This document shows positions 51,291 to 59,453 of a DNA stretch of 59,453 bases, piece after piece. The notes under the pieces were generated by a model, which was not told the origin of the DNA, searched no databases, and saw only the letters and a program-made list of their open reading frames with translations. Within the stretch, counting starts at the first letter, position 1, and each line of letters opens with the position of its first letter. The position numbers were made by a program, and so were the translations under genes. The DNA comes from an uncultured Bacteroidales bacterium (GTDB taxonomy: Bacteria > Bacteroidota > Bacteroidia > Bacteroidales > UBA11471), in the NCBI GenBank assembly GCA_947589325.1, contig CANQAM010000012.1:1-59453 (forward strand), in the 5' to 3' direction.

Positions 51291-53099
51291 ATGAAAACAA
51301 AAGTTCATTTTTTGCAGACGTATATCGTGCTTTTATCGGGTGTCGCCGCGATGCTGTTTTCGGCATCGTGTTCCGAAAGCGACTCCCCGTCGGCAGACCT
51401 TATCGCCGATACGCAGGCCGGTGAAACGAGCCGTGTCGAAATACTCATTCCCCGAAACATCACAACACGCACCTATATTTCAGAGGACGACAACGAAAGT
51501 TCAGCTGCCGTAGAATGGGCCAAGGGCGACGAACTGGCGTTGTGGACGAAAGTCACCAATGAAGGTGGTTCTCCGACGGGGCCGACCAAGTTCACCTATC
51601 TGGCACCGTCGGCCGACGAGCAAAACGAGTGGGCGCTCTTTTACTGCAAAGAGATGGAGATACCCGTCCTCCAAGGCCAATACACCTATTACGCCGTGTC
51701 GCCGGCACCGACATCGTCGAGCGGCACCACGGCCTATTTCACCGTGCCGGCCGAGCAAGACGGCAAGTACGGCAGCTCCGTGCGCGACATCTTGTGGGCG
51801 CAGCCGGTAGAGGCGAAACGCCTTATGGCGAATCTCCGCAACCAGATAAACTTTACATTCCATCATATACTGCACGCGCTGAAAATCACCGTGCCCTCCG
51901 TACCGCTCGATGGGGGCATCAGCAAGGTGCGCATCGAGTTTCCCTGCGCAGTGGCCGGCAAGTTGGGCATCGACCTGACGAACGGCTCGACATCGCTCAC
52001 CGAAGGGTCGAATGCCATTACCGTAACGTTCGACAAGCCGAAGCAGGGAAACGAAACATTCTGGGTATTCGTGGCGCCGAACACCGCCGTGAGCGGCGAG
52101 GTGCATTTCATCGCCACCGACGGCACCGACTATACGTTCCCCAAAACGAGCAGCGATTTCAAAAAGTTTGACTCAGGGCATATCACGCCGGTGAATCTCA
52201 CCAACCTGTCGAAGCGTGAGCAAGAAGACTTTACGGTGAAAGTTACCGACCACAGCCGGTTGGGCGAACCCGTTACCAACATCGCGTCGCTGACGCTGCC
52301 CGAAGGCTATTCCACGCCGGGCCTGACGACGGGAAGCAATATCGTTCCCCTCACAAAAAAGGGCAGCGACTTTACCATAAGAATGTTTGTCGATGTCGTA
52401 GATGAGCTTGCACAAAACCGGAAACCGCTTTCTGCGCCTATCGAATCGGCAAACACCGAAGGCTTAACAGCCACCGGCACCGTTACCGCTTCCGGCAGCG
52501 ATAAAATCTTCGCCCTTACCGCCCCCTATCTTTTCTCTGAGGATTTCAGCAATGTGAAAAGCGCAGACAGATATAATGATAAAGATAATGACTTAGCCAG
52601 TTACAATTTACCCGGTTGGTCAGGTCAAAGATACCAGTTAGAGGCAAATCTTGCCGCAGGAATTAATTTACATCTGGCTACTGTAAATCAGATTGGCAAT
52701 AGTTTATATCACGGACGAATGGATACGCCGTTTATGACCCACCTGAAAGCCGGTGCCAGCGTAACGCTATCCGTATCCTACGATATAGGAGGTAGTATGT
52801 GTAAAGGTAATCTCGGAGGTGGAACAATCGCTTATATAACTTACGATTTCGGTATGGTCACCTCAACCGAAGCCTCAAATGACGCCATAGAAACAGTCGC
52901 TTTTACGGAAGAACCCGGTACAAAGGGCAGTTACACCAACTTACCTTACCATAAAACCGTAACAGTCAATAATTGTACGCAAAAACATCGCCTCTCTTGG
53001 AGAACAAACGCTCGAACTGACGTTCATGGTTTAAGTACAATTACAGGTGTAAACATCTATTTATACCTCGACAATATCAAGGTATCGATAGTGCCGTAA
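51291..53099 (+). CDS. Fimbrillin-like lipoprotein with divergent C-terminal module
   Basis: The 602-residue exported lipoprotein has C27 (SASC) followed by SESDSPS. Residues about 45-310 read as a fimbrillin/Mfa-type domain pair: ITTRTYISEDD, then WAKGDELALWT, a middle with NFTFHHILHALKITVPS, and FVAPNTAV. A short beta region (310-410) leads to a C-terminal module (about 413-602) starting LFSEDFSNVKSADRYNDKD and containing PGWSG and GRMDTPFMTHLKAG, which looks like a carbohydrate-binding beta-sandwich. It could be a fimbria tip or a stand-alone surface binder. Codon use changes sharply near 52530; the last module is clearly more AT-rich. First gene of the operon. Confidence 0.78.
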   Translation: MKTKVHFLQTYIVLLSGVAAMLFSASCSESDSPSADLIADTQAGETSRVEILIPRNITTRTYISEDDNESSAAVEWAKGDELALWTKVTNEGGSPTGPTKFTYLAPSADEQNEWALFYCKEMEIPVLQGQYTYYAVSPAPTSSSGTTAYFTVPAEQDGKYGSSVRDILWAQPVEAKRLMANLRNQINFTFHHILHALKITVPSVPLDGGISKVRIEFPCAVAGKLGIDLTNGSTSLTEGSNAITVTFDKPKQGNETFWVFVAPNTAVSGEVHFIATDGTDYTFPKTSSDFKKFDSGHITPVNLTNLSKREQEDFTVKVTDHSRLGEPVTNIASLTLPEGYSTPGLTTGSNIVPLTKKGSDFTIRMFVDVVDELAQNRKPLSAPIESANTEGLTATGTVTASGSDKIFALTAPYLFSEDFSNVKSADRYNDKDNDLASYNLPGWSGQRYQLEANLAAGINLHLATVNQIGNSLYHGRMDTPFMTHLKAGASVTLSVSYDIGGSMCKGNLGGGTIAYITYDFGMVTSTEASNDAIETVAFTEEPGTKGSYTNLPYHKTVTVNNCTQKHRLSWRTNARTDVHGLSTITGVNIYLYLDNIKVSIVP

Positions 53100-53172
53100 G
53101 GAGAAAGGAAAGAGAGAGAAATGAAAAACACGAAACAAGGAGAAGCGTTTTATAAATAAGGAGAATGAAAAA

Positions 53173-54114
53173 ATGAAAACAGAGAAAATGAAAAGAGTAT
53201 TTTTAGCAATAGGAGCAGCAGCGATGCTGGTATCGTGCGCGCAAGATCAAGACGCACCGGTGCCCACACGCGGCGGCACGGGCTCGATAGCCATCAATTG
53301 CGATACAGCTCCTGAGTTGGGCGTCGTAACGCGGGCAAGCGGCGACCAGACGAATCTCGAAGACATGGGCTGCACCACCGACCCCGCCATAAAACGGGTG
53401 CTGGTAACGAGCCTTACCGAAGGCATCGAATACAACGAGCCTTTTACCAGCCCGACGAGCTTCAACAACCCCGATTACAACCCGAGCCTCGAAGCAGGCG
53501 ACTATATGGTAACGATAGGCAGCTCCAACCCGCTGTGCAACTGGAAGACGCCGGCCGGCGACGATGTCGATGCCAAGGAAGCTCCTGCCTACGAGGAGCG
53601 CGCGACGCTGATACCGCAATGCGAGGAGGGCGAAAACAAGCCCTATTTCCTCGGCACAACGACTGCAACGGTGGAGAAAGGCCTGCACGACAAGCGGGTA
53701 GACGTGACGATGAAAGTCATCAACTCGGCTGTGTGCATCGACTTTACCGATGCGTTCAAAGGCTATTTCCCCAGCGCCGATATAACGCTCACCACGAAAG
53801 CGGGTGCGGAATTTACGGTAAGCTATACCGAGGGAACGCCCGGTCTGCCCAAATATTTCTGGATTCGTCCGCAGGAATTTACGATAAAGGGCACGGCGAA
53901 ACGCCAAGAGCCCGGCGACCTGCCCGCTTCGGAAGTAACGATAAAAGAATTCAAGCAAAGCACCGTAGAGCCGTGCAGACTCTATACGATGCGTCTCGAT
54001 ATAGAGGAGGTGGCCGGTCGCGGACTTTCGATTCAGGTCAATGACACCCCGGTAGATACTATCGAAGAGAGCGTGGAACTCAACCCCAACGCTCCCGCAA
54101 ATCAGAAAAAATAA
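53173..54114 (+). CDS. DUF4493 lipoprotein, short form
   Basis: The 313-residue product has a lipoprotein signal with C22 (LVSC). One DUF4493 domain fills the rest: an early GTGSIAINCDTAPELGVVTRA, then DYMVTIGSSNPLCNW, the conserved KPYFLGTTTATVEKG, TMKVINSAVCIDFTDAFKGYF, AEFTVSYTEG and PKYFWIRPQEFTIKGTA. DUF4493 is a Bacteroidales envelope domain of unknown job. The TR-x after GVV resembles the processing site of some fimbrial subunits, but this is only a resemblance. It is 73 bases from the previous gene, with a very short mini-frame (53121-53159) between, and 12 bases from the next. Confidence 0.82.
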   Translation: MKTEKMKRVFLAIGAAAMLVSCAQDQDAPVPTRGGTGSIAINCDTAPELGVVTRASGDQTNLEDMGCTTDPAIKRVLVTSLTEGIEYNEPFTSPTSFNNPDYNPSLEAGDYMVTIGSSNPLCNWKTPAGDDVDAKEAPAYEERATLIPQCEEGENKPYFLGTTTATVEKGLHDKRVDVTMKVINSAVCIDFTDAFKGYFPSADITLTTKAGAEFTVSYTEGTPGLPKYFWIRPQEFTIKGTAKRQEPGDLPASEVTIKEFKQSTVEPCRLYTMRLDIEEVAGRGLSIQVNDTPVDTIEESVELNPNAPANQKK

Positions 54115-54126
54115 AAACTTTACGAT

Positions 54127-56022
54127 ATGAAAACTGTATTCAGAACGTTGATGTTATTTCTCGCGGCAGCCGGCCTCACGACGGGCTGTTCACGCGAAAA
54201 ATCGGGATTCGGAATAGAAGACACGACGCCGGAGCAGGGAGTAATGGCTTACCTCGACCTTGCCGGCGGACTTTCCGTTTCCGTTCACAAAGACGGAGAA
54301 GTGGTGAGTTCCCACGAAAGCGACTCCCAGACCAAGACGCGCGACACCGAAGATGAAGTCGATAATTATACGGTGGAAATCTTCTCCCAAAAGGGCGATT
54401 CGGTCGCATATACGAGCACGTACGGCGCAATCAAGGCGCTGGAAGGGCCGATATCCCTGCCGATAGGAAAGTACAAAATCCGCGTCTATTCCGCCAAAAT
54501 GAAAGATGTAGCGTGGGAAAACGATAATGATGAGGAGTACGGCCCCCAGCCGACCTTCGGCGCCGAAACCGACTTCTTCGAATTGAAAACGGAAAACGAT
54601 GCGGGAAATCCGTACCAACCCGACGGAAACATCGTATGCAAACTGCAATCGATAGAGGTGAGCGTGCTGTTGGAAGAAGAGTTGAATACACTCTGCGAGA
54701 ACACGTCGGTGGAGGTGAAACTCGAAGACGAAAGCGTAACCAACCGTACGATTACGTTCAATGACGACAGCGGCAACGAGTTGTACACGTTCGGCGTCGT
54801 AGACCTCGAAGTAAGTGACGACAACAGCATCAAGCCGGTGGGCGACGCACCCATACGGCCGTCGAAAAACGCTTTCCTCGCCCCCATACACGAAGAAAAC
54901 CACTTGGTCATTCGTTTCCAGACGACCATCGAGGAGCAACCAATCGACAAACGGGTATCGATAACGTCGGAGGCCAAAGCCGGTCAATGGCACAAAATAT
55001 CGCTCTACCTGAAATCGGGCCCCGAAGACAATACGGGCAACATAGCCATAGGCGTCAATGTAGAGACATGGGTGTATAACGAACTCGTGGAGGTGAAATC
55101 GTTGGGCTCCGACTACGAAGAAGAGGTGATACCCGATATCAGCGACCCCCGGGCTCCGCTCATCATTCCGAGAGACGGCTGCTTCTTCGTGAACGACACC
55201 AACCATATCACCGCCTCGGATTATACGTTAGAGGGCGACTATAACAAAAACGCCACTATCGACGTTACCACCCAATCGGCGATTACGCGCTTCGCCGTGC
55301 GCCTGCGCACCGACAACGCCTCGTTCATGAACTATTTGCAGTCGAGCGGCCTCTACAACAAATCTATCGACCTGCTCTCTGACGCTTCCGGGGAAATGAC
55401 GGCTCGCAACTTGCTGCACACGATGGGCTTCCCGCGCAGCGCGTCGCTCAAAGACGGCATGCAGCACGCTATCGACCTCAAAGCCTTTATGACGTTCCTC
55501 GCACCCTATTCGGGCAACCACGAGCTGACTATCGCCGTTACCGACCAACAGGGTTTCTACTCGCGCATCGATATCGACCTCGACCTCAACCTCGCGAGCG
55601 GCTCCGCACAACCCGCCGGACAACCCACTATTATATGGCAGGGTCAAGATATCGACCAACGGCACCAAGTAGTGGACGGCCTCCAATGCGTCATCGTAGT
55701 CGATTGCCCCAAAGGTATCCAAGAGTTCATGGTAGAGATATCGGGCTCAATCGTGTCGATGTTGGAGAGTGTTTCCTTACCGCAAAAGTTCAGTCTGGTC
55801 GATCCCAATACGTACCAGATAAAAGAAGATACTCCGTTGGACGGAGTACTTAAGGGCTTAGGCTTCCCCGTAGGCAATGATGTAAAAGGGAAAACCCGTA
55901 TAGATACATTCGATATAACCAGCTTTTTGAATTTATTGCCCTCGGGTGAGTCCGACTTCAAACTTACCGTTACCGACAACGAGGGCAACAGCGTAAGTAA
56001 AACCGTCATGTTAAGCAAGTAA
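54127..56022 (+). CDS. DUF4493 lipoprotein with two tandem copies of a C-terminal domain
   Basis: The 631-residue lipoprotein (C21, TTGC) has a DUF4493-like N-terminal half (about 40-330; GKYKIRVYSAKMKDV, the EIFSQKGDSVAYTSTYG segment). Two copies of one domain follow at about 340-487 and 495-630. The copies share FxVxI near the start, then a GFPxxxxxK block (MGFPRSASLKDG versus LGFPVGNDVKGK). Both then have D-x-x-x-F-x-x-x-L-x-P-x-x-G and VTDxxGxxS (VTDQQGFYS versus VTDNEGNSV). The repeated domain is an Ig-like fold by its length and strand pattern; I do not know a name for it. It is 19 bases ahead of the PCMD protein. Confidence 0.78.
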   Translation: MKTVFRTLMLFLAAAGLTTGCSREKSGFGIEDTTPEQGVMAYLDLAGGLSVSVHKDGEVVSSHESDSQTKTRDTEDEVDNYTVEIFSQKGDSVAYTSTYGAIKALEGPISLPIGKYKIRVYSAKMKDVAWENDNDEEYGPQPTFGAETDFFELKTENDAGNPYQPDGNIVCKLQSIEVSVLLEEELNTLCENTSVEVKLEDESVTNRTITFNDDSGNELYTFGVVDLEVSDDNSIKPVGDAPIRPSKNAFLAPIHEENHLVIRFQTTIEEQPIDKRVSITSEAKAGQWHKISLYLKSGPEDNTGNIAIGVNVETWVYNELVEVKSLGSDYEEEVIPDISDPRAPLIIPRDGCFFVNDTNHITASDYTLEGDYNKNATIDVTTQSAITRFAVRLRTDNASFMNYLQSSGLYNKSIDLLSDASGEMTARNLLHTMGFPRSASLKDGMQHAIDLKAFMTFLAPYSGNHELTIAVTDQQGFYSRIDIDLDLNLASGSAQPAGQPTIIWQGQDIDQRHQVVDGLQCVIVVDCPKGIQEFMVEISGSIVSMLESVSLPQKFSLVDPNTYQIKEDTPLDGVLKGLGFPVGNDVKGKTRIDTFDITSFLNLLPSGESDFKLTVTDNEGNSVSKTVMLSK

Positions 56023-56041
56023 AAAATTAAAAATCGCAGTC

Positions 56042-58285
56042 ATGAAAAAGATATTTTTATACGGTATGCTTCTCTTTGCGGTATGGACCATGGTGTCCTG
56101 CCAAAAAGAAGGAGAGCCGATCGATGGCGACGGCGACGGTGACGGTTACGTAAACCTGTCGATAAACCTGCCAATCATAGAAACACGCTCCATGAGCGCC
56201 ACATCGTTCGACCCTTTCGCCCTGCGCATCTACAAAACCGACGGAGCGAAAGAACTGATACGCCACTACCATTCGTATGAATCGGTACCGGAAAAACTGT
56301 GGCTGAAAAACGGCCACTACCTCGTTACCGTAACCTTAGGCGACAGCACGGTGCAGAAACCTGCCGACCGCGTGAAAACAGCCCCCAACAAATGCTGCTT
56401 CTCCGGCGAACAGGCGTTTGAAATACAAGCGGGAGAAACGACGTCGGTGGAAATCGCGTGCGACCCGAAAGAAACCATCGTGGAAGTGAATTTCGACAAG
56501 TCGGTAGACGACGCATTCGACGCGGGCTACCGCGTATGCGCCATGATACGCGATTCGTTCGAAGCACAAGACACGACGACCGGCGCGTCGCCGTTCTATA
56601 CTTTCGTACCGAACGGAACGAAGCGCATTTACCTGCTCGTGCCCGACGATGCCGACACCCTCAGCTACTGCTTCTGGGGACAACGCAGCCATGCCGAAGA
56701 CATACACATACATGAGAAGCTGGCGTTCGACCCGGATAAAAAGGCGGGCTACCTCTACCGGCTGTCATTCAAATACTCCGATGATGCCGAAGGCTCGTTG
56801 CGGTTCAACGTAACGGTGGACAAAGCGCGCGACGTAATCAACGATTACATCGGCATCATACCCAACGCAGCGCCTACCGTAACCGGCAACGGCATCGACG
56901 GCCCGGTCTACACCTATACGGGCGGCGGCAGCGTAGCCGAATACACCTTGTCGGCATCGGGAAGCATGGAGATAAAGAGCGTAACGATATCCACGGCCGC
57001 TCCCGTCGTTACCCGCGCCATACGCACCGTCGATGCTGCCAACTCCATCACGGTGTCGGTGGATAACCCGACGGAACATGAAGCCGACGGCATCACGCTC
57101 GACGTGCAAGACAAAAAAGCCGTCAAGCTGAAACTCGCCGAAGCGTTCTTCAACAAATACGTTCCGGGCGGCGAATCGACCATGAACATCACGGCACGCG
57201 ACAACGCCGACCAAGACGGCGAAGTGGAAGTGCACCTGATATCGTCGGGCGCCACCTCGCTGGCATCGCTCCCCAATGCCAAAGATAAATGGGACGGCAA
57301 GGGCGAAATAAAGGGTGTCGTATATACCGACGCGGCTTCGAACGTGAAGGTGCAGTATCGCGAAAAAGACTCCACGGAGTGGAAACAGAGCGACGCCTCC
57401 CTGACCGACGGCAACACCTACACGGCACAGGTAACCGGCATCACGGCAGGTCATACCTACGAATACCAATTGCTGATAGACGGAACGACCACCGGCGCCA
57501 TACAAAGCACCGCCATCACCGGCGGCTGGCAGATACCCAACGGCAACTTCGAAACATGGGCGCAAATCGGCAAACCATGGTGTCCTTACACAAATGCAGA
57601 CGTCGATCAGTGGTGGGATACCGGCAACCACGGTTCGACTACACTAAGTTCCTCGGATAACGTAACGACAAGGGATACGGGCAAGAAAGGCTATGGCGCC
57701 AAACTCGCATCGAGATTGGTTATCGTAAAATTTGCCGCCGGCAATATCTTCGTCGGAAAATATGTCGCTACCGCCGGAACGGACGGTGTCATCGGATTCG
57801 GCAAACCTTTCGTACCCGAATACCGGCCGAAGAAGGTAACGTTCTGGTACAAAGGCACGGTAGGCACCATCGACCGCACAGATGGTAAGAACGCTCCTGT
57901 ATCGAAACAAGACTCCGATGTGGCGCAATTCTACGTGATGCTGTGCAGCAACATGACGGGACCGCATATCGTAGCGACCGCCGACCAATCGACGTTTATG
58001 AAGTTCGACACTTCGCTCATCGACTACTGTACGGACGGAAGTCTTAGTACAAACAGCCGCAACGACGCCAAAGACGGCCATATCGTAGCCAAAGCCGAAT
58101 GGGAAAACACGACGTCGCAGAGCGACTGGACGAAAATAGAACTTCCGCTGGAATACACCGAGGAGTATGGCAATGAAATGCCGACTTACATTCTCATAAC
58201 CGCCTCGGCAAGCAAATACGGCGACTACTTTGCAGGATCGACCAGCAGCGTCATGTATATCGACGAAGTAACCTTTGAATATTAA
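56042..58285 (+). CDS. DUF4493-PCMD lipoprotein
   Basis: The 747-residue lipoprotein has C20 (MVSC), a Gly-Asp run (GDGDGDGY), and then a DUF4493 domain (about 35-270; LKNGHYLVTVTLGDS, NKCCFSGEQAFEIQAGETTS). An Ig or fibronectin-like stretch follows (about 285-490; TDAASNVKVQYREKDSTEW). A PCMD domain (putative carbohydrate metabolism domain) ends the protein from residue 494: WQIPNGNFETWAQIG, VDQWWDTGN, GKPFVPEYRPKKVTFWYKG. PCMD folds as a beta-sandwich and is thought to bind or process glycans in Bacteroidales outer-membrane proteins. It overlaps nothing and is 1 base from the barrel gene. Confidence 0.85.
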   Translation: MKKIFLYGMLLFAVWTMVSCQKEGEPIDGDGDGDGYVNLSINLPIIETRSMSATSFDPFALRIYKTDGAKELIRHYHSYESVPEKLWLKNGHYLVTVTLGDSTVQKPADRVKTAPNKCCFSGEQAFEIQAGETTSVEIACDPKETIVEVNFDKSVDDAFDAGYRVCAMIRDSFEAQDTTTGASPFYTFVPNGTKRIYLLVPDDADTLSYCFWGQRSHAEDIHIHEKLAFDPDKKAGYLYRLSFKYSDDAEGSLRFNVTVDKARDVINDYIGIIPNAAPTVTGNGIDGPVYTYTGGGSVAEYTLSASGSMEIKSVTISTAAPVVTRAIRTVDAANSITVSVDNPTEHEADGITLDVQDKKAVKLKLAEAFFNKYVPGGESTMNITARDNADQDGEVEVHLISSGATSLASLPNAKDKWDGKGEIKGVVYTDAASNVKVQYREKDSTEWKQSDASLTDGNTYTAQVTGITAGHTYEYQLLIDGTTTGAIQSTAITGGWQIPNGNFETWAQIGKPWCPYTNADVDQWWDTGNHGSTTLSSSDNVTTRDTGKKGYGAKLASRLVIVKFAAGNIFVGKYVATAGTDGVIGFGKPFVPEYRPKKVTFWYKGTVGTIDRTDGKNAPVSKQDSDVAQFYVMLCSNMTGPHIVATADQSTFMKFDTSLIDYCTDGSLSTNSRNDAKDGHIVAKAEWENTTSQSDWTKIELPLEYTEEYGNEMPTYILITASASKYGDYFAGSTSSVMYIDEVTFEY

Positions 58286-58286
58286 G

Positions 58287-59111
58287 ATGATACAGACGAA
58301 ACCGCTGTACAGACAACTGATATTCATCTTTCTCTTTTCGGGAATGTGCTTCACGGCACATTCCCGAATCGTGAAAGAGAAACCGGCAGCGGCGGACTCG
58401 ACGGCAACCATCGACACGACGTCGATAAACTATCACCGCAGCCAGCGGGGACTGATAGCGATGAAAAACATGTTCGTGCCGCAGGGACAGTGGATATTCG
58501 GAGGAACCGCCTCCTACTCCACGCAGACGAACGACAGCTACACGTTTCTCGTGTTCGAAGACATCGGCTCCGACGGCTATACGTTCAAGGTAAGCCCGCT
58601 CATAGCGTATGCCATACGCGACAACGTGGCCTTGGGCGTGCGCGGGGCATACAGCCGCTCGCTCACACGCATCGACAGCGGCGAACTGAATCTGGGCGAC
58701 GAAGAATCGGGCACCCACATCGTCGCCGACTATTATTACCAACTGAAACACTCTTTCTCCATTGCCGGCATCTGGCGGCAGTATATCCCGTTAGGCAGCA
58801 ACAAACGCTTCGCGCTGTTCAACGAAACGGCGCTGAAATTCAGTTACCACCAAAAGAAATTCGCCGCCAACGAACCGGTGCGGGGAACCTTCGAAACGGG
58901 CTACTCGGTGTCGCTCGACGTGTCGCCCGGGCTTATCGCATTCATCACCAACACGGCAGCCGTAGAGGTGAATGTGGGCGTCATGGGGCTGACCTACGGC
59001 GTTTCCGACCAAACCCATAACCAACTCTACAAGGGCAAAGTATCGAGCAGCAGCCTCAATTTCAATATCAACCTGCTGAGTATCGGATTGGGATTTTCGT
59101 TCTACCTGTAA
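58287..59111 (+). CDS. Outer-membrane beta-barrel protein of the lipoprotein operon
   Basis: The 274-residue product has a signal peptide (FIFLFSGMCFTAHS) and then a small-barrel pattern: alternating hydrophobic strands separated by short loops (IFGGTASYSTQTNDSYTFLVF, FKVSPLIAYAIRDNVALGVR, IVADYYYQLKHSFSIAGIWR), ending with aromatic GLGFSFYL, a typical barrel C-terminus. Length suits an 8- to 10-stranded barrel. The ATG at 58287 lies 1 base after the preceding stop, so it is made with the lipoproteins. It may anchor or transport a surface structure; nothing in the sequence decides this. Confidence 0.78.
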   Translation: MIQTKPLYRQLIFIFLFSGMCFTAHSRIVKEKPAAADSTATIDTTSINYHRSQRGLIAMKNMFVPQGQWIFGGTASYSTQTNDSYTFLVFEDIGSDGYTFKVSPLIAYAIRDNVALGVRGAYSRSLTRIDSGELNLGDEESGTHIVADYYYQLKHSFSIAGIWRQYIPLGSNKRFALFNETALKFSYHQKKFAANEPVRGTFETGYSVSLDVSPGLIAFITNTAAVEVNVGVMGLTYGVSDQTHNQLYKGKVSSSSLNFNINLLSIGLGFSFYL

Positions 59112-59123
59112 CCGCAACACCGC

Positions 59124-59453
59124 ATGAAAAAAGAGAACCGCACGATTTCCACGTTCCGCCGCCTGCTTCTGGCAGCGCTCTGCTGCGTGTTGTCGGCCGC
59201 CGTCGCGGCTCAAACGGAAAAAGGTACGCAGGCCCCCTCCCGCATCTATTATCTGCCCCTGAATGTGGAAAAAACCGCCAAACCGGACAACGACAAAAAA
59301 TCGGATAAAAACCAAACGAACCGAAAAACAGAGAAAGCCGGAAAAACAAAGGCGGCGCCCGCTCCCGCAAAAAACCGGACAATCAACGTGCCCCTCGATG
59401 CCGCCGCAGTCGTGAAAATGGCGCAGCAGGATTCGTCGGCCGTGAAAAAGAAA
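59124..59453 (+). CDS. Exported protein, 3' end outside window
   Basis: An open frame of 110 codons runs to the edge. It begins MKKENRTISTFRRLLLAAL with a signal peptide (cleavage after VAA, AQ). The mature part is a lysine-rich, probably disordered segment (NVEKTAKPDNDKKSDKNQTN, AGKTKAAPAPAK) and then NVPLDAAAVVKMAQQDSSAV. It is 12 bases behind the barrel gene and likely continues the operon. No family can be assigned from the visible part. Confidence 0.7.
   Translation, partial: MKKENRTISTFRRLLLAALCCVLSAAVAAQTEKGTQAPSRIYYLPLNVEKTAKPDNDKKSDKNQTNRKTEKAGKTKAAPAPAKNRTINVPLDAAAVVKMAQQDSSAVKKK

Noticed and set aside
53121-53159. 12-codon frame between the first two lipoprotein genes
   Set aside because: It is too short to support and has no recognisable features; an AAGGAG-like string downstream is probably chance.

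Overview
This 59.5 kb window is chromosomal DNA from a member of the order Bacteroidales. Three kinds of evidence point there. Most transcription units start just downstream of the Bacteroidetes -7 element TAnnTTTG, and true start codons generally lack Shine-Dalgarno sequences. Lineage-typical families are present: fimbrillin-like, DUF4493 and PCMD lipoproteins, DUF2027-Smr, DUF4827, six-SLBB Wza and Wzi. The gene clusters dxs-trkA-trkH, ftsK-lolA, nrnA-DUF4827-glmM and pyrB-pyrI-flavin reductase-glyA also fit. Base composition is moderate, roughly half GC in genes. The genus cannot be fixed from sequence reading alone; a Barnesiella/Coprobacter-like gut lineage is a guess.

Layout. 1-1112: tail of a polysaccharide region (3' part of ugd, a very strong palindromic terminator, and a wzi-type gene broken by a one-base homopolymer insertion and by truncation). 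1485-12955: housekeeping genes mutS2, dxs-trkA-trkH and ftsK-lolA-trxB. 13054-19377: a small lipoprotein, mscL, ribF, an Lrp/AsnC regulator, two tandem FKBP isomerases, a sirtuin without zinc ligands and a DUF2027-Smr protein. 19437-27903: queA-queF (queuosine), a CvfB-like S1 protein, a DUF3298 lipoprotein, rsmG, a metallo-beta-lactamase-fold hydrolase, glmM, a DUF4827 lipoprotein and nrnA. 28124-34963: membrane and envelope genes (MBOAT plus SGNH acyl-transfer pair, an OPT transporter, a GT-C glycosyltransferase with a GT2 partner). 35129-38685: pyrB-pyrI-flavin reductase and glyA. The pyrB leader carries an intrinsic terminator inside a 51-55 codon leader frame whose stop overlaps the pyrB start. 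38826-42488: wza-wzz polysaccharide export pair directly behind tRNA-Ser(UGA). 42685-45066: split chromate transporter and folC. 45164-46367: a small exported protein and ridA. 46666-51041: xylose module xylB-xylA-xylE. 51291 to the end: an operon of four secreted lipoproteins (fimbrillin-like, DUF4493, DUF4493 with a duplicated domain, DUF4493-PCMD), an outer-membrane barrel and the start of a further exported protein.

How genes work together. dxs supplies isoprenoid precursors and sits with a Trk potassium uptake pair. queA and queF act in the same tRNA modification pathway. glmM makes glucosamine-1-phosphate for envelope precursors. GT2 and GT-C proteins probably make and use a lipid-linked sugar. 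The MBOAT and SGNH proteins probably O-acylate a surface glycan. XylE, XylA and XylB import xylose and convert it to xylulose-5-phosphate. PyrB and PyrI form aspartate transcarbamoylase.

The two most unusual items are the pyrB leader, which has the architecture of coupled transcription-translation attenuation, and the 51.3-59.4 kb surface-lipoprotein operon, whose first gene shows a sharp change of base composition at its C-terminal module. All functional calls are from reading motifs; no database search was possible.
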